From Acidobacteriaceae bacterium (GTDB lineage Bacteria > Acidobacteriota > Terriglobia > Terriglobales > Acidobacteriaceae): 44,152 nucleotides of DNA. This document shows positions 7,945 to 15,732 of the stretch, in pieces. Location of the stretch: NCBI GenBank assembly GCA_030042915.1, contig JASHYS010000107.1, positions 1 through 44,152 on the forward strand. Direction: 5' to 3'. Numbering within the stretch: position 1 is the stretch's first letter; each line of letters opens with the position of its first letter. Position numbers and translations under genes: made by a program. Below the pieces are notes generated by a model. It saw only the letters and a program-made list of their open reading frames with translations, was not told the origin of the DNA and did not search any database.

Positions 7945-8451
7945 ATGGCGGCATGTGTAACAACGTATTTTGAGGCGGGGCTGGGATGGGCCGCGCGGGT
8001 GGCAGCGCACAACGCGGAGTTGATGGCGCAACAGGCGCAGCGCCGCCGTCACGCGCGCACGCCCGAGATCTACTTCGCCAAGCATTTTGACAATACCCGG
8101 CTGGTGAAGGCCGCCGACCCTGCCCTGGTGCGCGAGATGCGCGTTTTTTCGGTCGCTGTCGCGGTGCTTTTCTCGCTGATCATGGTTTACGGCCTGCAAC
8201 ACTTCAACGCGATCGAAAGCAGCTACCGCGTGGAAAGCGAAAAGCAGACGGTGAAGCAGTTGCGCGAGCAGAACCGCCAGCTTCGTTTGAGTGAAGCCGA
8301 GCTGACGCGGCCGGGCCGCATCGATCAGGCAGCCCGCCAGCTAGGCCTAGCTGCACCGCAACCGGATCAAGTGGTTTATCCCAACTCCCGTCCCGATTCC
8401 GGCGCACCTGTGCTGGCGCAAACCGTTTCCCCCTCCCCCACTGCACACTGA
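7945..8451 (+). CDS. ftsL: Cell division protein FtsL-like
   Basis: This is a bitopic inner-membrane protein of 168 residues. A cytoplasmic N-terminus of about 65 residues, rich in Arg/Ala, precedes one helix (MRVFSVAVAVLFSLIMVYGL, about 65-84). A periplasmic coiled-coil follows (SEKQTVKQLREQNRQLRLSE, about 97-116), then RPGRIDQAARQLGLAAPQPD, the 'A..LGL..P' signature at the end of FtsL coiled-coils. FtsL works with FtsB and FtsQ to recruit and activate FtsW/FtsI at the septum. The N-terminal extension is longer than in E. coli FtsL (121 residues in all). AGGAG lies 7 nt before the ATG. Its place between rsmH and ftsI is the canonical one and supports the call. Confidence 0.85.
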   Translation: MAACVTTYFEAGLGWAARVAAHNAELMAQQAQRRRHARTPEIYFAKHFDNTRLVKAADPALVREMRVFSVAVAVLFSLIMVYGLQHFNAIESSYRVESEKQTVKQLREQNRQLRLSEAELTRPGRIDQAARQLGLAAPQPDQVVYPNSRPDSGAPVLAQTVSPSPTAH

Positions 8452-8457
8452 ACGACA

Positions 8458-8525
8458 GCTCTTAGCTGTTAGCTCTTAGTTGAAGTTGATTCAACAAAGA
8501 AAATTGGAAGCTAACAGCTAGGAGC
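8458..8525. repeat. Long intercistronic hairpin between ftsL and ftsI
   Basis: A 17-nt arm at 8458-8474 (gctcttagctgttagct) pairs with 8509-8525 with one G-T wobble. Nested inside is a second hairpin, GTTGAA (8479-8484) with TTCAAC (8490-8495) and a 5-nt loop. It starts 6 bp after the ftsL stop. There is no U-tract after it, so it is more like a processing or stability element than a terminator. Confidence 0.7.
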
Positions 8526-8545
8526 GAACGGCGAATCGCCGGCGG

Positions 8546-8706
8546 CTAAGGCAAAACCAGAGTTGGTATGTCGTGTTGAGTTTCGTCGAAGGTCGCTGCT
8601 CCCTGCTGCTCCCACCCCAACGACAAAGGCTGTCGTTGGGGACCCGGGGGTCGCAGCGACTTTACGGTTTCGGCTTCGAGCTACAGCAACTCTGGTTTTG
8701 CGATAG
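8546..8706. repeat. Long inverted-repeat element, copy 1 (with a nested hairpin)
   Basis: Perfect 15-bp terminal arms, gcaaaaccagagttg (8551-8565) and its reverse complement (8687-8701), extend imperfectly outward as CTAAG/CGATAG. Further in, GTCGCTGC (8592-8599) pairs with GCAGCGAC (8653-8660). The centre holds a perfect 11-bp stem, CCCCAACGACA (8615-8625) with TGTCGTTGGGG (8631-8641). A second copy without this central stem lies at 35919-36039. The element ends 15 bp before the ftsI ATG. There is no transposase and no target-site duplication that I can see. Confidence 0.85.
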
Positions 8707-8721
8707 GAGCCAAAAGCTGAA

Positions 8722-11007
8722 ATGACGGCCACCGATCGCGCTCCCCGCAGCCGCTCAAAAAACCCCAAAACCTTCCCGCTCAAGCGCAGCCGCTTCTGGA
8801 TGGTTTGCGGCTTTTTTCTGTTCTGGGCCATTGTGATTGCAGGCCGATTGTTCTGGCTGCAGATTGTGCGCCACCAGGAATTTGTGGAGCGTGCGGCCAA
8901 GCAGCAGCAGCGCAGCTTCGAGGTGGCTCCGAGGCGCGGCATTCTATATGACCGCAACCTGCGCGAGCTGGCCATGACCGTCCTGGTGGATTCCATATAC
9001 GCCGATCCGAGGCAAATTGCCGACAAGGAGGCTGCTGCGCGCACGCTGGCGGCGCTGGTACATGCTGATCCGTCAGACGCGCTGACCACCGAGGAGCAGA
9101 TTGCGGCGCGCCTGAGGGAGGGCCGGAATTTTGCCTGGATTGCGCGGCGCGTGACGCCGCAGGTGGCTGCTGCGGTGAAGGCCCTGAACATGAAGGGCAT
9201 CTACTATCAAAAAGAGTTCCAGCGCTTCTACCCTGACAACGAAATCGCCGCGCAGGTGCTGGGCTACGTGGGTGCGGACGACAACGGTCTGGGCGGCCTG
9301 GAAGCAAAACTGGATGACGACCTGCACGGCCGGCCGGGCTTGATGTATACGGCCGTCGACGCGCGGCAGAAGGTGCTGGGCTCGAGCGAGCGCGAGCCCG
9401 AGCCCGGCCGCAACCTGGAGCTCACCATCGACGAGAACATCCAGTTCATGGCAGAAAGCGCCCTCGATCACGTCATGCAGAAGACACAGGCGCTGAATGG
9501 CACCGTAGTGGTGCAGGACGTGCACACCGGCCAGATTCTCGCGCTCGCCATCCGTCCCACCTTCAATCCCAATCAGTTTCGCCACACAACGCCCAATCTG
9601 CTGCGCGACCACGCCGTAAGCGATGTCTACGAGCCGGGATCGACTTTCAAGCTGGTGACCTATTCCGCGGCCATGGATACGAGCGTGGCCAAGCCTGACG
9701 ATACGATCGACTGCCAGGGCGGCAAGATCACCATTGCGGGGCGGGTGATTCACGACAACCAGGGGGAACACTTCGGGGTGATTCCGGTGCATAAGGCATT
9801 GGAGGAGTCGAGCGACGTGGCGGCCATCAAGCTCGCGCTGAAAGTGGGACCTGACCGCTTCTACCAATACATTCACAGCTTCGGGTTCGGAACGCGCTCC
9901 AATGTTGAACTGCCCGGTGAAACGCGGGGATTGCTGAGCCCGGTTGCGCGCTGGCAGCCATCTTCGATCGGCTCCATTGCCATCGGGCAGGAGGTTGCGG
10001 TGACGCCGCTGCAACTGGTGACGATGGTTTCGACGATCGCCAATGGCGGTGTTTACCTGCCGCCCCACGTGCTGATGCCCGACCAATCCGCGCCGGCTTC
10101 GAGCTCCGTGCAAGGGTCGGCCGCACCGCAGGTGGCGCCCGTCAAAGTGGACGAAGAACTTCCCGATCCGCTTCCTGCCGGCGCGCACCGCGTGATCAGC
10201 ACCATGGCGGCGGCCGAGATGCGCAAGATGATGGAGGGGGTGGTGCTGTTCGGCACGGGCAAGCCGGCGCAGCTGAACGGCTATTCTTCGGGCGGCAAAA
10301 CGGGCACGGCGCAAAAGATCGATCCCGTGACGCATACGTACTCGAAGACCATGCACATCGCCTCCTTCGCGGGTTTCGCGCCAGTCAACAATCCGGTGAT
10401 CTCGATTGCTGTGGTGATCGATTCACCTCACGGCGACTACTACGGAACTGCGGTCTCGGCACCGGTGTTTGCCGAAGTCGCACAGCAGGTGCTCGAATAT
10501 CTCGGCGTGCCGCACGACATTGCCCTGCAGCCCACGAAGACTCCATCGAAAAGCAATGCGCCGGTGAAAGAGGATGACGATTCGCACGATGAAGACATCC
10601 AGGCGCTTTACGAGGCGGCCAACGATCTGCCCAGCGACGATCCACTGCGCGGTTCACCGGCAAAAGCCGGCGCGCCTTCAGCGCAGTCCGTTGCGCAGGC
10701 GGCAACGGCGCCGGCGAATACGAGGCCGGCTGCAACGGCGGGAGGAACGACTGCGCCGGCCGCGGCTGCGAATCAGCAAAATGCAAAGGCGAATCCGCCC
10801 GATGGCAATACCATCGTTGTCGCCGATGCGGGTCAACTGCGTGTGCCTTCTCTGGTAGGGCTTTCGGTGCGACAGGTGATCGAGCAAGCCGGCAGCGCCG
10901 GACTTGAAGTGGAGATCGCGGGCGACGGCATTGTGCGAGCGCAGGCGCCGATGGCCGGCGCCCTGGTGGCGCCGGGAACCAAAATCGTTGTCCGTTGCGA
11001 GCGCTGA
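8722..11007 (+). CDS. ftsI: Division-type penicillin-binding protein 2/3 (FtsI) with C-terminal PASTA domain
   Basis: This 761-residue class B PBP is a septal peptidoglycan transpeptidase. It has a short cytoplasmic tail, one membrane helix (about 25-45), a pedestal region starting at the RRGILYDRN motif (71-79), and the transpeptidase domain. Catalytic Ser307 is in the SxxK motif of YEPGSTFK. The second motif reads S363-S-D365 where FtsI usually has SxN. The third motif is K526-TG in GGKTGTAQ. After an Ala/Pro/Asn-rich linker (about 600-690), residues from about 700 form one PASTA domain (VPSLVGLSVRQVIEQAGSAG). PASTA-bearing FtsI/SpoVD proteins are known. Position after ftsL and before murE is canonical. 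It would be inhibited by beta-lactams, relevant to the beta-lactamase gene downstream. Confidence 0.93.
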   Translation: MTATDRAPRSRSKNPKTFPLKRSRFWMVCGFFLFWAIVIAGRLFWLQIVRHQEFVERAAKQQQRSFEVAPRRGILYDRNLRELAMTVLVDSIYADPRQIADKEAAARTLAALVHADPSDALTTEEQIAARLREGRNFAWIARRVTPQVAAAVKALNMKGIYYQKEFQRFYPDNEIAAQVLGYVGADDNGLGGLEAKLDDDLHGRPGLMYTAVDARQKVLGSSEREPEPGRNLELTIDENIQFMAESALDHVMQKTQALNGTVVVQDVHTGQILALAIRPTFNPNQFRHTTPNLLRDHAVSDVYEPGSTFKLVTYSAAMDTSVAKPDDTIDCQGGKITIAGRVIHDNQGEHFGVIPVHKALEESSDVAAIKLALKVGPDRFYQYIHSFGFGTRSNVELPGETRGLLSPVARWQPSSIGSIAIGQEVAVTPLQLVTMVSTIANGGVYLPPHVLMPDQSAPASSSVQGSAAPQVAPVKVDEELPDPLPAGAHRVISTMAAAEMRKMMEGVVLFGTGKPAQLNGYSSGGKTGTAQKIDPVTHTYSKTMHIASFAGFAPVNNPVISIAVVIDSPHGDYYGTAVSAPVFAEVAQQVLEYLGVPHDIALQPTKTPSKSNAPVKEDDDSHDEDIQALYEAANDLPSDDPLRGSPAKAGAPSAQSVAQAATAPANTRPAATAGGTTAPAAAANQQNAKANPPDGNTIVVADAGQLRVPSLVGLSVRQVIEQAGSAGLEVEIAGDGIVRAQAPMAGALVAPGTKIVVRCER

Positions 11008-11025
11008 TTGCGATAAGCTCTCAAC

Positions 11026-11367
11026 GTGTCTGAATCCTCATGGCATCCGTTTGAAGATGGCAACACTCTGGGCCAGCCCGGCTCAGAGCAAGGCGCGATC
11101 ATGCGCGATGAAGAGCACGATTTAGGCGCGCGCATCTCGCTGGAGCGCGACGCGCGCGTGGCGCCGTTCGCCATTACGTGCGGCATCTATGGCTGGATGC
11201 TGCACACGCGCTTCTTCGACTCGGAAGCGGAGGCCGAAGCGCAATACGAGCAGATGAAGAGCGCGATTGGGGCGCTGCTTGAGGCGGCAGAACAGACCGC
11301 CGGGGTTGATGGCGGCTGGAAGGTCCTGATGGACGGCGTCAGCGAGTTTGTGGAGAGATTTCCGTAA
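11026..11367 (+). CDS. Small soluble protein of unknown function inside the dcw cluster
   Basis: This 113-residue protein starts at GTG 11026, 18 bp after the ftsI stop; no strong ribosome site is visible. It has no signal peptide or membrane helix. The core reads ARISLERDARVAPFAITCGI and YGWMLHTRFFDSEAEAEA, followed by an acidic helix and GWKVLMDGVSEFVERFP. Codon composition is like its neighbours, and the frame is not a shadow of another gene. The family is not recognised. The close spacing places it in the ftsI-murE transcript, which would suggest a link to wall synthesis, but no function can be read from the sequence. Confidence 0.7.
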   Translation: MSESSWHPFEDGNTLGQPGSEQGAIMRDEEHDLGARISLERDARVAPFAITCGIYGWMLHTRFFDSEAEAEAQYEQMKSAIGALLEAAEQTAGVDGGWKVLMDGVSEFVERFP

Positions 11368-11429
11368 CTCCGGCGCTGGACCCAGGACATTGGCATGAAT
11401 GATCAGTCCTAGGCGCGTTTGCCTTGTTG

Positions 11430-11496
11430 CACCGCCCCGACGGGGCTCCGGATGTTCCTTGGGCCGAGCTCCCCCAGGGTTAAAACGCTGGGCTAA
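11430..11496. repeat. Pair of short GC hairpins (dispersed-repeat type) upstream of murE
   Basis: GCCCC-GAC-GGGGC (11434-11446) is followed by CCCAG (11473-11477) pairing with CTGGG (11488-11492) around an A-rich loop. The 259-bp stretch 11368-11626 between the 113 aa gene and murE holds this and nothing that reads as a gene. The 75-codon frame across it translates to Arg/Pro-rich sequence with no family features. The type resembles intergenic repeats common in Acidobacteria, but no second copy is in this window. Confidence 0.5.
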
Positions 11497-11610
11497 CGAA
11501 CATTGCGCTTACGACGTGAGCAGTTGGGAATCACCGAACTCAAAAAATGTTTGCCGTGGGCTTGCCCTGGGCGAGGGCCCGAGTGGAATGAGTCCCCGCC
11601 CTTCGCAGTC

Positions 11611-11616
11611 TACAAT
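11611..11616 (+). promoter_or_regulatory. Candidate -10 element directly upstream of murE
   Basis: TACAAT at 11611-11616 ends 10 nt before the murE ATG, inside GTCTACAATCAAC. The same 13-mer is found before trxB on the other strand. No good -35 is present. If used, transcription would start about 3 nt before the ATG and the mRNA would be almost leaderless. There is also no Shine-Dalgarno sequence before this ATG. Confidence 0.35.
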
Positions 11617-11626
11617 CAACCACTAG

Positions 11627-13150
11627 ATGCTCTGGAATGATCTGATCGCGGAAGTCAGCGGCGTCGGCTCCCCGGGAAGCTCCGCCGCGGCCAGCAACGA
11701 ATCGATCACGGGCATCGAATACGACTCGCGCCGCGTGAAGCCGGGTGCGGTGTTTGTGGCCATGAAGGGCGGCTCGACCGATGGCAATCGCTACGTGGAA
11801 AAGGCTCTCGCGGCGGGCGCGCTGGGCATTATTACTGACTCGGCCCAGACCTTCGACCAACTGACTGTCTTCAAACCCGGTCTGCCCGCTCTCGAGGTGG
11901 AGCACGGGCGCCGCGCGCTTGCGCAGGCATCGGCCGCTTTCTTCGGCCATCCCGAACGCCGCCTGGCCGCGACCGGAATTACGGGCACGAACGGCAAAAC
12001 CACGACGGCATTCCTGACCGAGGCGCTGCTGAATGCCGCGGCCCGCTCGACCATCCTGATCGGCACCATTGAGTATCACGTGGCCGGTGAAACGCGGCCT
12101 TCGATCCACACTACGCCCGAATCGCGCGATCTTTTTGAGCTGATGGCCGAGGGAGTTTCGCAAGGAGCCGAGGAGCTGGTTACAGAGGTCTCAAGCCATG
12201 CGCTCGACCAGGGACGCATGGCCGGAATTCCCTTTGACGTGGCCGTCTTTACCAATTTCACGCGCGACCACCTGGATTATCACCAGACCATGGAGAACTA
12301 CTTTGCCGCCAAGCGCCTGCTTTTTGACGGCACGGTTTATCCGGCTCCGCGTGTCGCGGTGATCGATGCGAACGACCCGCATGGTGACGAGCTGGCAGCA
12401 GCGGCGCGCGGCGCGGGCGCGGAGGTTCGCACGTACGGCATCGGCAAAGGCGATTGGCGCGCGGCCAGCCGCGTGCTCACGTCTTCCGGTGCGGTGATCG
12501 AGCTTGAAACGCCGGCCGGTTCGGGCTGCCTGAGCTCGCGCCTGGCCGGCGATGTGAACATTCTGAACCTGCTGGCCGCATTCACCGCCGCGCACGCTCG
12601 CGGCGTGTCGTTTTCGCGGCTGGCTGCCGCAGTTCCCACGCTGCGGCCCGTGCCCGGGCGCTTTCAGCCTGTGATTGCGGGCCAGCCGTTCACGGTAATT
12701 GTGGATTACGCGCATACCGACGACGCACTGCGCAATTTGACCGCGCTGGCGCGGGAGATGACAGCAGCGTCGGGCGCGCGCGTGATCACGCTTTTCGGCT
12801 GCGGCGGCGATCGCGACCGCACCAAGCGCCCCAAGATGGGCCAGGCCGCCGGCGAGGGCAGCGATTACGTGGTGGCGACCAGCGACAATCCGCGATCGGA
12901 AGATCCGGCCGCGATTCTGGCGGAGATCGAACCGGGATTGCAGTCCACCAGCGTCGCCTACACCGTGGAAGTCGATCGCGCGGCCGGCATTCGGCTCGCG
13001 ATCCAGGCTGCGCAGCCCGGCGACGTGGTTCTCGTGGCCGGCAAGGGCCACGAGAAGGTGCAGATTCTGGCTGACCGCACCATTCCTTTCGACGATGCCG
13101 AGGTTGCCCTTTCCATCCTGCGCGAGTTGGGCTATGGTGAAGAGCAATGA
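11627..13150 (+). CDS. murE: UDP-MurNAc-L-Ala-D-Glu:meso-diaminopimelate ligase (MurE)
   Basis: This 507-residue ATP-dependent Mur ligase adds the third residue to the peptidoglycan stem peptide in the cytoplasm. The N-terminal UDP-binding domain includes EYDSRRVKPGAVFVAMKG (31-48). The P-loop is GTNGKTTT (120-127). HTTPES and TEVSSHALDQGR follow in the central domain. The substrate-selecting motif is DNPR (420-423), the version that binds meso-diaminopimelate rather than lysine, so this organism should have DAP-type peptidoglycan. FGCGGDRDRTKRPKMG and VAGKGHEKVQ near the end are standard. Its stop overlaps the murF start by 4 bp (ATGA), indicating translational coupling. Confidence 0.96.
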   Translation: MLWNDLIAEVSGVGSPGSSAAASNESITGIEYDSRRVKPGAVFVAMKGGSTDGNRYVEKALAAGALGIITDSAQTFDQLTVFKPGLPALEVEHGRRALAQASAAFFGHPERRLAATGITGTNGKTTTAFLTEALLNAAARSTILIGTIEYHVAGETRPSIHTTPESRDLFELMAEGVSQGAEELVTEVSSHALDQGRMAGIPFDVAVFTNFTRDHLDYHQTMENYFAAKRLLFDGTVYPAPRVAVIDANDPHGDELAAAARGAGAEVRTYGIGKGDWRAASRVLTSSGAVIELETPAGSGCLSSRLAGDVNILNLLAAFTAAHARGVSFSRLAAAVPTLRPVPGRFQPVIAGQPFTVIVDYAHTDDALRNLTALAREMTAASGARVITLFGCGGDRDRTKRPKMGQAAGEGSDYVVATSDNPRSEDPAAILAEIEPGLQSTSVAYTVEVDRAAGIRLAIQAAQPGDVVLVAGKGHEKVQILADRTIPFDDAEVALSILRELGYGEEQ

Positions 13151-14562
13151 ATCTGACGCTTGCAGAGGCGGCGATGGGCTCGGGCGCATTGCTGGAGGCG
13201 CCAGAAAGCATTTCGAATGCGGGTGCGCTGGTGGCCACCGGCTACTCCATCGATTCGCGCACCATTGGGCCGGGCGAGTTGTTCTTTGCCGTGCGCGGCG
13301 AACGGCACGACGGGCATGACTTTGTGGCCGGCGCACTCGACCGCGGGGCTTTGGCCGCGGTGGTGTCGCGGGCGCGCGCCTCTTCCCTTCCCGACTCAGT
13401 GCTGGCGCGGCCGCTGCTCATCACGGAAGATCCGCTTGCCGCGTTGCAGTTGCTGGCTACGCATGTGCGCCGGCAATGGGGCCGGCGCGTGGTGGCGATT
13501 ACCGGCTCGGCGGGCAAGACTACTACCAAGGAAGCCGCGGCTGCCGCGCTGGGCGCAAAGTTCAACGTGCTCAAGTCAGAGGGCAACCTGAACAACGGTT
13601 TCGGACTGCCGCTGCAGCTGCTGCGCCTGACCCCTGAACACGAGATGGCGGTAGTGGAGATGGGAATGAACCACGCGGGCGAGATCGCCGCGTTGGCGCG
13701 CATTGCTGCGCCCGACTGGGGTGTCATCACCAACGTGGGCACCGCGCACATGGAAAACTTTGCCGATGGGCAGGCGGGCATTGCGCGCGCAAAATTCGAG
13801 CTGGTTGAAGCGTTGCCTGCCAGCGGCGCGGCTTTCCTGAATGCTGACGACGCCTACGCCGCGCAATTCGGCCGCGATTTTCCCGGGCGCGTGGTGTATT
13901 TCGGCCGCGGGCCGTGCGCCGATCCGCGGCTGATTTCGGTACGCGAAGATACGGGTGGATTGCACGTGAACTATCAGGCAGGTGAGCGCGAGGGCGGCTT
14001 CACCCTGTATCTATTGGGAGCGCACAACGCCATGAACGCCATGGCCGGGCTGGCCGTGGCCCTGGAGGCGGGTGTCGATGGCGATGCGGCGGTGGCAGCT
14101 ATCGCCTCGCTCGCGGCGGGAGACAAGCGCGGGCAGGTGATGGAGATTGCGGGCGCCACGATTCTGAACGACAGCTACAACTCCAACCCTGAGGCACTGC
14201 GCTCGATGATTCACACGCTTGCCGCGCGACCCGCTGCGGGGCGGCGCATCCTGGTTGCCGGCGAAATGCTGGAGTTGGGCGAGCAGGGACCGGCGCTGCA
14301 TCGCGAATGCGGCCACGCGGCTGCCGAGGCGGGACTCGACCTGGTGGTGGGCGTGCAGGGCAACGCCGAGCATCTGGCCGCAGCTGCCTGCGTGGGCGGA
14401 GTGGCGTCATTGTTTTTGCCCAATGCCGAAGCCGCAGGCCGCTGGCTCGTGGAAAATCTGCGTGCCGGCGACGTAGTGCTGGTGAAGGGCTCGCGCGGCG
14501 TACACCTGGAGCGCGCCATTGAAGCGCTAAAAGGCAGCTCGCGCGGCGCGAGGCCCCTGTGA
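13147..14562 (+). CDS. murF: UDP-MurNAc-tripeptide:D-alanyl-D-alanine ligase (MurF)
   Basis: This 471-residue Mur ligase completes the UDP-MurNAc-pentapeptide by adding D-Ala-D-Ala. It shows SIDSRTIGPGELFFAVRGE (34-52), the P-loop ITGSAGKTTTKE (118-129), KSEGNLNNGFGLPL, VVEMGMNHAGEIAAL, NVGTAHMENF and the nucleotide-binding ILNDSYNSNPEALR, all family hallmarks in order. Length is normal. The ATG overlaps the end of murE. Its stop TGA overlaps the ATG of the beta-lactamase gene by one base, so at least three genes are translationally coupled here. In most dcw clusters mraY would come next, but it is absent. Confidence 0.96.
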   Translation: MNLTLAEAAMGSGALLEAPESISNAGALVATGYSIDSRTIGPGELFFAVRGERHDGHDFVAGALDRGALAAVVSRARASSLPDSVLARPLLITEDPLAALQLLATHVRRQWGRRVVAITGSAGKTTTKEAAAAALGAKFNVLKSEGNLNNGFGLPLQLLRLTPEHEMAVVEMGMNHAGEIAALARIAAPDWGVITNVGTAHMENFADGQAGIARAKFELVEALPASGAAFLNADDAYAAQFGRDFPGRVVYFGRGPCADPRLISVREDTGGLHVNYQAGEREGGFTLYLLGAHNAMNAMAGLAVALEAGVDGDAAVAAIASLAAGDKRGQVMEIAGATILNDSYNSNPEALRSMIHTLAARPAAGRRILVAGEMLELGEQGPALHRECGHAAAEAGLDLVVGVQGNAEHLAAAACVGGVASLFLPNAEAAGRWLVENLRAGDVVLVKGSRGVHLERAIEALKGSSRGARPL

Positions 14563-15425
14563 TGTTTCATAGAATCGCGTTGCTTTCGGCTTTGATCGCC
14601 GCCGCTCTCCCTGTTGCTGCAGCCGATAACACCGCGTGGACTCGCCCCTTCCCGGCTTTCCGCATTGCCGGCAATCTCTACTACGTTGGCAGCGAGGATC
14701 TGGCCTCCTATCTTATCGCCACGCCGCATGGGCTCATCCTTATCAACTCCAGCCTCGAGGTTTCAGTGCCGCTCATTCAGAAGAGCGTCGAGTCCCTCGG
14801 CTTCCGCTTCAGCGACATCAAGATTCTGCTGATCAGCCACGCGCACATCGACCATTGCGCGGGCAGCGCGCGCATTCTTCAACTGACCGGCGCCAAATAT
14901 TACGTGATGGCCGGCGACGTGCCGGTGGTCGAGTCAGGAGGCAGGGAGGACTTTCAGTACGGAGCGGATGCTTCGATGCGCTACCCGCCCGCGCACGTCG
15001 ATCGCGTTTTGCACGACGGCGATGGGGTGAGCCTGGGAGGCGCGGTGCTGACGGCGCATCTGACAGCCGGCCACACCAGGGGCACGACGACATGGACGAT
15101 GAATGAAGTAGAAAACGGCCGTGTTTTGCATGTGGTGATCGTGGGCAGCCCCAACGTAAATCCGGGCTACAAACTCGTTGGGAATCGCGCCTATCCGCAG
15201 ATTGCCGCCGACTACAAACATGAATTCGAGATCCTGCAGGCGCTGCCCTGTGACATCTTTCTAGGCGCGCACGGATCGTATTTCGGATTGTTGGAGAAGT
15301 ACGCGCGCGCAAAGAGCGGCGCCATGGATGCGTTTGTCGATCCCGCCGGATACAAGGCGTACATCGCCGACCGCAAGCAGGCTTTTGCAGCCGAACTCAA
15401 GCGCCAGCTATCAGCAAACAAGTAA
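14562..15425 (+). CDS. Subclass B3 metallo-beta-lactamase, secreted
   Basis: This 287-residue periplasmic zinc hydrolase is predicted to open beta-lactam rings. A signal peptide covers residues 1-21 (LLSALIAAALPVAAAD). The metal site is complete: H93-x-H95-x-D97-H98 (SHAHIDHCAG), H171 (AGHTRGTTTW) and H237 (LGAHGSYFGL). SPNVNPGYKLVGNRAYPQIA and the C-terminal FVDPAGYKAYI are B3-type features, and no B1/B2 Cys ligand is present. The ATG at 14562 overlaps the murF stop; a GTG one codon earlier is possible. The next gene is convergent, 1 bp away. Similar enzymes occur in environmental bacteria. Activity on particular drugs cannot be read from sequence, and lactonase or other MBL-fold activity is the alternative. 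Confidence 0.88.
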   Translation: MFHRIALLSALIAAALPVAAADNTAWTRPFPAFRIAGNLYYVGSEDLASYLIATPHGLILINSSLEVSVPLIQKSVESLGFRFSDIKILLISHAHIDHCAGSARILQLTGAKYYVMAGDVPVVESGGREDFQYGADASMRYPPAHVDRVLHDGDGVSLGGAVLTAHLTAGHTRGTTTWTMNEVENGRVLHVVIVGSPNVNPGYKLVGNRAYPQIAADYKHEFEILQALPCDIFLGAHGSYFGLLEKYARAKSGAMDAFVDPAGYKAYIADRKQAFAAELKRQLSANK

Positions 15426-15426
15426 G

Positions 15427-15732
15427 TCAGGCGTCGATCTGTTGCGCCAGCACCGCCGTTGCCCGGGCCGGCGTGATGCCGCGCAGCAGAAAAACCTTGT
15501 TCCGCGACAGTTCGCCGGAAACCAATGCGACGGCGCTTTTGGGCAAGCCAAATGTTGCGGCGAGAAATTCGATGAGGGCCTGGTTGGCGCGGCCTTCGAG
15601 CGGCGGCGCCTGTACGGCGATTTTGACCTGCGCTTGCGTGGCCTGGCCGTAGATTCCACTGATGGCCGTGCGCCTGGCGCCGGGTTGCGCGCGCACGGCG
15701 AGCGTGACTCCGTCTGGCGTGGCGCGCAGCAT
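15427..15732 (-). CDS. yggU: DUF167 / YggU family protein
   Basis: This protein of 101 residues from ATG 15732 (one codon more from GTG 15735) has the YggU fold signature: LAVRAQPGARRTAISGIYG, then VKIAVQAPPLEGRANQALIEFLA, then SAVALVSGELSRNKVFLLRG. Family members are small cytosolic proteins of unknown biochemical role, often next to yggS or yggT. Its start overlaps the yggS stop (TGATG), so the two are translationally coupled. It converges with the beta-lactamase gene with one base between stops and no room for a terminator. Confidence 0.9.
   Translation of the reverse strand: MLRATPDGVTLAVRAQPGARRTAISGIYGQATQAQVKIAVQAPPLEGRANQALIEFLAATFGLPKSAVALVSGELSRNKVFLLRGITPARATAVLAQQIDA

Noticed and set aside
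11399..11626. 75-codon frame upstream of murE
   Set aside because: The frame crosses two hairpins and the murE upstream region, gives Arg/Pro/Gly-rich sequence, and has no ribosome site or family features.
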